From Shewanella cutis (lineage in GTDB: Bacteria > Pseudomonadota > Gammaproteobacteria > Enterobacterales > Shewanellaceae), in assembly GCF_022410515.1 (NCBI RefSeq), contig NZ_JACSDI010000001.1:558001-622000 (forward strand): a stretch of 64,000 nt of DNA, in the 5' to 3' direction. The translations under genes and the position numbers were made by a program. Each line of letters starts with the position of its first letter. Positions within the stretch are counted from its first letter, which is position 1. The notes below the pieces were generated by a model. The model had not been told where the DNA came from and made no database searches. It saw nothing but the letters and a program-made list of their open reading frames with translations. Below, in pieces: positions 60,110-64,000 of the stretch.

Positions 60110-60154
60110 TAGGGAATACAAGGCAAGACAAATATCTTCAGCTTGTATTCCCTA
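60110..60154. repeat. 13-bp inverted repeat abutting the second MITE
   Basis: TAGGGAATACAAG (60110-60122) and its exact reverse complement (60142-60154) enclose 19 bases. It ends exactly at the TA that flanks the MITE-like element. It may be the mgtE transcript end or the remnant of another inserted element; the T-run of an intrinsic terminator is missing. Confidence 0.6.
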
Positions 60155-60434
60155 GGGCGTGTTGACGTTTCAGGGTTATTTTTGCAGCAATTTGGCTAGC
60201 TTTTATGCAAGGCAACGTCCGTGCTGTGTAGTTATTCTGCATAAACGGACGATAACCGCAGCAGAAAAGCCAGCCAAATGCTGCCCGAAGGGTTCGTCTG
60301 GCAAGCCCTTGCGCTTACTTTCAGTCATAAGAGCCGCTCGTCATATGAGTAGAATAACGACACGTCATTCCTCGTTTCGCGAGCACGTTTGCCAGAACGA
60401 ACAAAATCTAATCTCGAAACGTCAACACGCCCTA
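60153..60434. mobile_element. MITE-like element (278 bp) with perfect 17-bp terminal inverted repeats
   Basis: Terminal repeats GGGCGTGTTGACGTTTC (60155-60171 and its exact complement at 60416-60432), flanked by TA on each side, a likely TA target duplication. No reading frame of consequence; a 103-codon frame across it has no ribosome-binding site. The structure is that of a non-autonomous element, and TA duplication points to an IS630/Tc1-like or IS5-type transposase. Its ends are unrelated to those of the element at 18.3-18.6 kb. Confidence 0.8.
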
Positions 60435-60621
60435 ATCATAATGGAAATATTTTGTTGCAAAGGCTCATAAATCTACAGTCAATTAATAAAAAGATAAGCA
60501 TAATGGGATACTATACCATTTAACACCATTAACTATTTTATCCAATGTAAACACTGACATGGATTGCAGCATAAACGTCAAAAAGCAGCCATAACAATAG
60601 CAAAAAGTTTAGAGGTTTTTT

Positions 60622-61707
60622 ATGTGGTTTAATTCCAGACTCAAAGCAGAAAACGAAGCTCTGAAACAAAAGCTCCTTGAGCAACAACACAGATACGAAG
60701 TTGAAATTGAAGAGCTAAAAAATATGGCCCGTGAAAACGAAGCCATGCAACTGCAGTCCCGTCAAAATACCGATCTTTATAGTGAAGTTATTGCCTGCCA
60801 AAACCAAGGTGGCGAGATGTTAAATGCGGTGAGAGAAGGACTCGCGAGCAGCGCCGAGTTACTCACTGAAGAAAAAGAATCATTATCTGAATTAGATAAG
60901 ATTTTTGATCAAACGCGGGTAGCCATTGTTAATTTAGGCAATCGAGCGACCTATATTAATGAGCAAGCCACCAGTAGCATGCAAGCGGTGACGGAGCTCA
61001 ACAGTACCACCTCATCTATTAACCAATTTGTTGCCGCCATTCAAGGTATCTCAGAGCAAACCAACCTACTTGCTCTCAACGCTGCAATTGAAGCCGCTCG
61101 GGCGGGTGAAGCAGGTCGTGGCTTTGCTGTTGTTGCCGATGAAGTCAGGCAATTAGCCAGTAAAGCACATGAGGCCAGTAACCAAATCGAGAAACTGGTT
61201 AAACAGATTGTAACGCAAGCCTCTAATATTAAAGAGATTGTTAATAATAATCAAAACAGTGCCCTCGATGTCGCCTCCTCTTCCACCCAAATCGGCCAAG
61301 TGGTTGAAGATGTGTTGCAACGCTCTAATAATATGCAGCAGGTGATTCATAATGCTGCGACCGCATCATTTTTAAATACCACTAAACTCGACCACGCTGT
61401 TTGGAAGAGTAATGTGTACCAACTCATTGAAAAAAATCAGCACAATCATGGCGTAAATTCCCATACTGAGTGCCGCTTAGGCCAATGGTATTTCAAAGGC
61501 TTTGGCGCTGAAAATTATCAGCATTTAAGCAACTTTAAAGCGTTGGATGCTCCCCATAAAGCGGTGCACGATGCAGGTAAAGCAGCACTAGCGGCAAGGC
61601 AACAAGGCAATTTACCCGAAATGGTCAGACAATTACGTTTAATGGAAGACTCAAGTATGCGAGTCGTTAATTGCCTCGATAATCTACTACGAGATGTTTA
61701 TCGCTAG
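60622..61707 (+). CDS. Soluble chemoreceptor with C-terminal CZB zinc-binding domain
   Basis: A 361-residue methyl-accepting chemotaxis-type protein without membrane segments or periplasmic domain, hence cytoplasmic. An N-terminal coiled coil (about 5-60) leads to the signalling hairpin, with the conserved tip [37 protein letters not shown] (about 140-177). The C-terminal CZB domain (about 255-340) has the expected ligands His ([14 protein letters not shown]), Cys ([13 protein letters not shown]), His and His ([12 protein letters not shown]). Such proteins (TlpD type) sense zinc or oxidants such as HOCl. GAGG precedes the ATG by six bases. Confidence 0.92.
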   Translation: MWFNSRLKAENEALKQKLLEQQHRYEVEIEELKNMARENEAMQLQSRQNTDLYSEVIACQNQGGEMLNAVREGLASSAELLTEEKESLSELDKIFDQTRVAIVNLGNRATYINEQATSSMQAVTELNSTTSSINQFVAAIQGISEQTNLLALNAAIEAARAGEAGRGFAVVADEVRQLASKAHEASNQIEKLVKQIVTQASNIKEIVNNNQNSALDVASSSTQIGQVVEDVLQRSNNMQQVIHNAATASFLNTTKLDHAVWKSNVYQLIEKNQHNHGVNSHTECRLGQWYFKGFGAENYQHLSNFKALDAPHKAVHDAGKAALAARQQGNLPEMVRQLRLMEDSSMRVVNCLDNLLRDVYR

Positions 61708-61791
61708 TAACGACAACATATATCAATGAATAGAGCGACTTTTGGGCGCTCTATTATCAGTAAAATACCCACAATATTACGACCTAACCTA

Positions 61792-61816
61792 GCCGAGATT
61801 ATTCGGCATGTTTTTT
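61792..61816 (+). terminator. Terminator after the soluble chemoreceptor gene
   Basis: Stem GCCGA/TCGGC, loop GATTAT, followed by ATGTTTTTTG, about 85 bases past the stop. The remaining region up to 62004 holds the promoter of the next gene; a second weak hairpin (AATAGAGCG/CGCTCTATT) lies at about 61728-61755. Confidence 0.6.
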
Positions 61817-62004
61817 GCGGCAAAGTAAACATTTTTACCCTGTCTCAATTCATCAATATTGTTCAGCCATCATATTTTCATGCCCCAATTGACAGATAAC
61901 AAAATAACCTAAAAGTCGCTTGCGAGCTTAAGACTTGTCATCTTTAATTCATTATAAGCACGCTGTAAGACTCACATATAACATTCTAATTTTTAGGGTT
62001 ATTA

Positions 62005-62772
62005 ATGAAATTTTTTACCCACTTAGTAATAGGTGTTTTTCTCAGCAGTATCCCACTCACTGCACAGGCAACGCTCAATATTTATACCGAGGAATGGGCT
62101 CCTATTAGCTTTTCTGTTGATGGAAAACCCGACGGATTAGCCGTGCAAGTCGTACAAGAGATCCAAAAGCGTATCGATAACCAAGATCCGATCAAAGTCG
62201 TGCCTTGGGCCCGAGGCTGGAAAATTATCACCGAACAACCTAATACCGTGCTCTTTACCATGACGCGAACCGCTGAGCGAGAGCGCATGTTTAGTTTGAT
62301 TGGACCCGTGGCGGTTGGCACAACAAACTTTTATGCCCTAAAAAATAGCAATCTTAAGCTCAACTCTGTTGAGGATGCCAAGCAAGCTAAAGCTATCGGG
62401 GTTTACCGATCCTCGGTCGAAGAGCAATTATTACTCGAGCGTGGCTTTACCAATATCGCGCCCTCTTCAACCCCGCTGCTGAGCGCTAAGCAATTGGTGA
62501 AGCAACGCATTGATTTATGGTGTAATGCTAATCTCACAGCGCCAAGCATTTTGGCCGAAGCGGGTGCCAGCATGGATGACGTCAAATCCCTCTACACGAT
62601 CAGCGCAAATCATCTCTATATTGCGTTTTCTCAGGGGACACCAAGTGAGGAAGTTGATAAATGGAAAGATGCGCTTATCAGCATCAAGGCTGATGGCACC
62701 TTTGCACAAATCTATCATCGCTGGCTGCCCAATGATACGCCGCCAATGGAAACCGAGCGTATTGGGCAATAA
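62005..62772 (+). CDS. Periplasmic solute-binding protein (SBP_bac_3 family)
   Basis: A 255-residue secreted protein, signal peptide ending TAQA-TLNIY. The mature part starts with LNIYTEEWAPISFSVDGKPDGLAVQVVQEIQKRI, the usual family-3 opening with aromatic ligand-contact residues, followed by the second lobe (LNSVEDAKQAKAIGVYRSS). No ABC permease or ATPase lies next to it. Orphan members are common in Shewanella and may deliver signals to a sensor or chemoreceptor; the ligand is unknown. The neighbouring chemoreceptor is soluble and cannot be its direct partner. Confidence 0.85.
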   Translation: MKFFTHLVIGVFLSSIPLTAQATLNIYTEEWAPISFSVDGKPDGLAVQVVQEIQKRIDNQDPIKVVPWARGWKIITEQPNTVLFTMTRTAERERMFSLIGPVAVGTTNFYALKNSNLKLNSVEDAKQAKAIGVYRSSVEEQLLLERGFTNIAPSSTPLLSAKQLVKQRIDLWCNANLTAPSILAEAGASMDDVKSLYTISANHLYIAFSQGTPSEEVDKWKDALISIKADGTFAQIYHRWLPNDTPPMETERIGQ

Positions 62773-62803
62773 ATCTTGAGCGTAAGATTTTGAGTACAAA
62801 AAG

Positions 62804-62835
62804 AAAGGCCGGATAACAACATTATCCGGCCTTTT
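62804..62835. terminator. Bidirectional terminator between binding-protein gene and carB
   Basis: A 12-bp stem AAGGCCGGATAA/TTATCCGGCCTT with loop CAACA, T-rich on both sides, between convergent genes. Confidence 0.85.
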
Positions 62836-62854
62836 GATTGCAGAGGCTTATGGC

Positions 62855-64000
62855 TTATTTAGCTAATATGCGCTGGTGCAACTCTTGTACTGAGGTCACA
62901 TTAGTGCGGTCGTCTGCAGCGTGCGCCATACAAGTGGCAAATGCGGCGTTCATGGTCGTGGTGTAGTTCACTTTGTAGCGCAGTGCACCGCGGCGTAATT
63001 GACGAGAGTCTTCAATCGCTTGACGGCCTTCGGTGGTGTTCACTATGTAGGTGTACTCACCGTTCTTGATGCGGTCAAGAATGTGAGGACGGCCTTCGTG
63101 TACCTTGTTTACTAAGCGAGGGTTAATCCCTGCTTCACCAAGGATAATCGCTGTACCGTGGGTAGCATCGATTTGATAACCCAGCTCAATCAGCTTAGCT
63201 GCTAAGTCGGCAACACGTTTCTTATCGCTGTTACGCACAGATAGCAGTGCACGGCCAGACTTAGGCACTTCTGAAGTCGCACCTAACTGCGCCTTAGCAT
63301 AGGCTTCGGCGAAGGTATCGCCCACGCCCATCACCTCACCCGTTGAGCGCATTTCTGGGCCTAACAGTGGGTCAACGCCAGGGAACTTGTTAAATGGCAG
63401 TACCACTTCTTTCACTGAGTAGAAAGGTGGGATGACTTCTTGAGTGAAGTTTTGTGCCTTCAAGCTTTGACCCGCCATCACACGGGCGGCAATTTTAGCT
63501 AACGGCACACCTGTGGCTTTCGATACGAATGGCACGGTACGCGCTGCACGTGGGTTTACTTCAATCATGTAGATTTCGTTATTCTTCACGGCAAACTGTA
63601 CGTTCATCAGACCGACAACCCCCAGCTCCATCGCAAGCTTACGCACTTGTACGCGCATCTCGTCTTGGATAGCTTGGCTTAAGGTGTATGGAGGTAGAGA
63701 ACAACCAGAGTCACCTGAGTGAACACCCGCCTGCTCGATATGCTCCATAATCGCGCCGATAACCACGGTTTCACCGTCACACACTGCGTCGATATCCACT
63801 TCGATAGCATCGTCTAAGAAGTGATCTAACAGTACTGGCGAAGCGTTAGATACGCTCACCGCTTCGTTGAAATAACGTAGTAAGTCCTGTTGGTCGTAAA
63901 CGATTTCCATCGCGCGGCCGCCCAGTACATAGGATGGACGAACGACTAATGGATAACCGATACGCTCGGCGGCAATTACAGCACCTTCTACCGTGGTCAC
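62855..64000 (-). CDS. carB: Carbamoyl-phosphate synthase large subunit (3' part of gene, truncated by window edge)
   Basis: CarB makes carbamoyl phosphate for arginine and pyrimidine synthesis from bicarbonate, ammonia (from CarA) and ATP. Only the last 381 codons are present. They hold the second ATP-grasp domain ([95 protein letters not shown]) and the allosteric MGS-like domain (about the last 140 residues, with [26 protein letters not shown]), where UMP and ornithine act in E. coli. The carA side lies beyond the right edge. Confidence 0.97.
   Translation of the reverse strand: MTTVEGAVIAAERIGYPLVVRPSYVLGGRAMEIVYDQQDLLRYFNEAVSVSNASPVLLDHFLDDAIEVDIDAVCDGETVVIGAIMEHIEQAGVHSGDSGCSLPPYTLSQAIQDEMRVQVRKLAMELGVVGLMNVQFAVKNNEIYMIEVNPRAARTVPFVSKATGVPLAKIAARVMAGQSLKAQNFTQEVIPPFYSVKEVVLPFNKFPGVDPLLGPEMRSTGEVMGVGDTFAEAYAKAQLGATSEVPKSGRALLSVRNSDKKRVADLAAKLIELGYQIDATHGTAIILGEAGINPRLVNKVHEGRPHILDRIKNGEYTYIVNTTEGRQAIEDSRQLRRGALRYKVNYTTTMNAAFATCMAHAADDRTNVTSVQELHQRILAK

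Noticed and set aside
60159..60470. 103-codon frame across the second MITE
   Set aside because: It starts inside the terminal repeat, has no ribosome-binding site and runs out of the element; no transposase features.

Overview
The window is a chromosomal segment of a gammaproteobacterium, almost certainly Shewanella. Near-complete protein similarity and the E. coli-like order of many housekeeping genes place it in the Gammaproteobacteria. Shewanella is my recognition from the protein sequences, the co-location of the mrdAB/lip/leuS genes with the nusA-infB and carB regions, and the tRNA clusters; the species is not determined. Base composition looks moderate and even, and I see no prophage, integron, CRISPR array or intact insertion sequence.

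Layout. (1) 1-10 kb, mostly minus strand: the translation/transcription and envelope core metY-rimP-nusA-infB, tRNA-Leu(GAG)-secG-tpiA, glmM, folP, ftsH and rlmE, with yhbY divergent. In E. coli greA lies next to yhbY; here a three-gene secretion block separates them. (2) 10.4-14.1 kb: secD and secF of a yajC-less SecDF set, preceded by a secreted 190-residue protein. The C-terminus of that protein resembles the translation-arrest motif of Vibrio VemP. (3) 14.4-17.2 kb: greA, then a Fur-box-preceded operon of three envelope genes (PepSY-type membrane protein, DUF2271, DUF4198). (4) 17.5-19.6 kb: a lipoprotein gene, a 269-bp MITE-like element and a seven-gene tRNA operon (Met-Leu-Gln-Gln-Met-Leu-Gln). 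(5) 19.7-30.5 kb: ychF, pth, ubiF, then miaB, ybeZ-ybeY-corC-lnt, a solitary pilin-like gene and ybeL. (6) 30.6-44.8 kb, plus strand: leuS-lptE-holA-nadD-rsfS-rlmH-mrdA-mrdB-mltB-rlpA-dacA-ybeD-lipB-lipA, covering envelope assembly, cell shape and lipoate synthesis. (7) 44.8-57.3 kb, accessory-flavoured: holD-rimI, dps, a TonB-receptor operon with a membrane acyltransferase-like protein, tRNA-Trp, an orphan zinc-finger protein, a DEDD exonuclease, DUF808, rpiA, rlmI and an EEP-family hydrolase. (8) 57.5-64 kb: a long structured leader, a small beta-rich envelope protein and mgtE, a second MITE-like element, a soluble chemoreceptor with a CZB zinc domain, a periplasmic binding protein and the 3' end of carB.

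The most interesting signal is the candidate arrest-peptide system upstream of secDF (13.2-14.1 kb). A secreted monitor peptide ends in a VemP-like motif and is followed by an mRNA structure before secD, which suggests feedback control of Sec export capacity. Next are the roughly 310-nt structured leader of the mgtE operon, with a terminator-like end, and two unrelated MITE-like elements with clean terminal inverted repeats.
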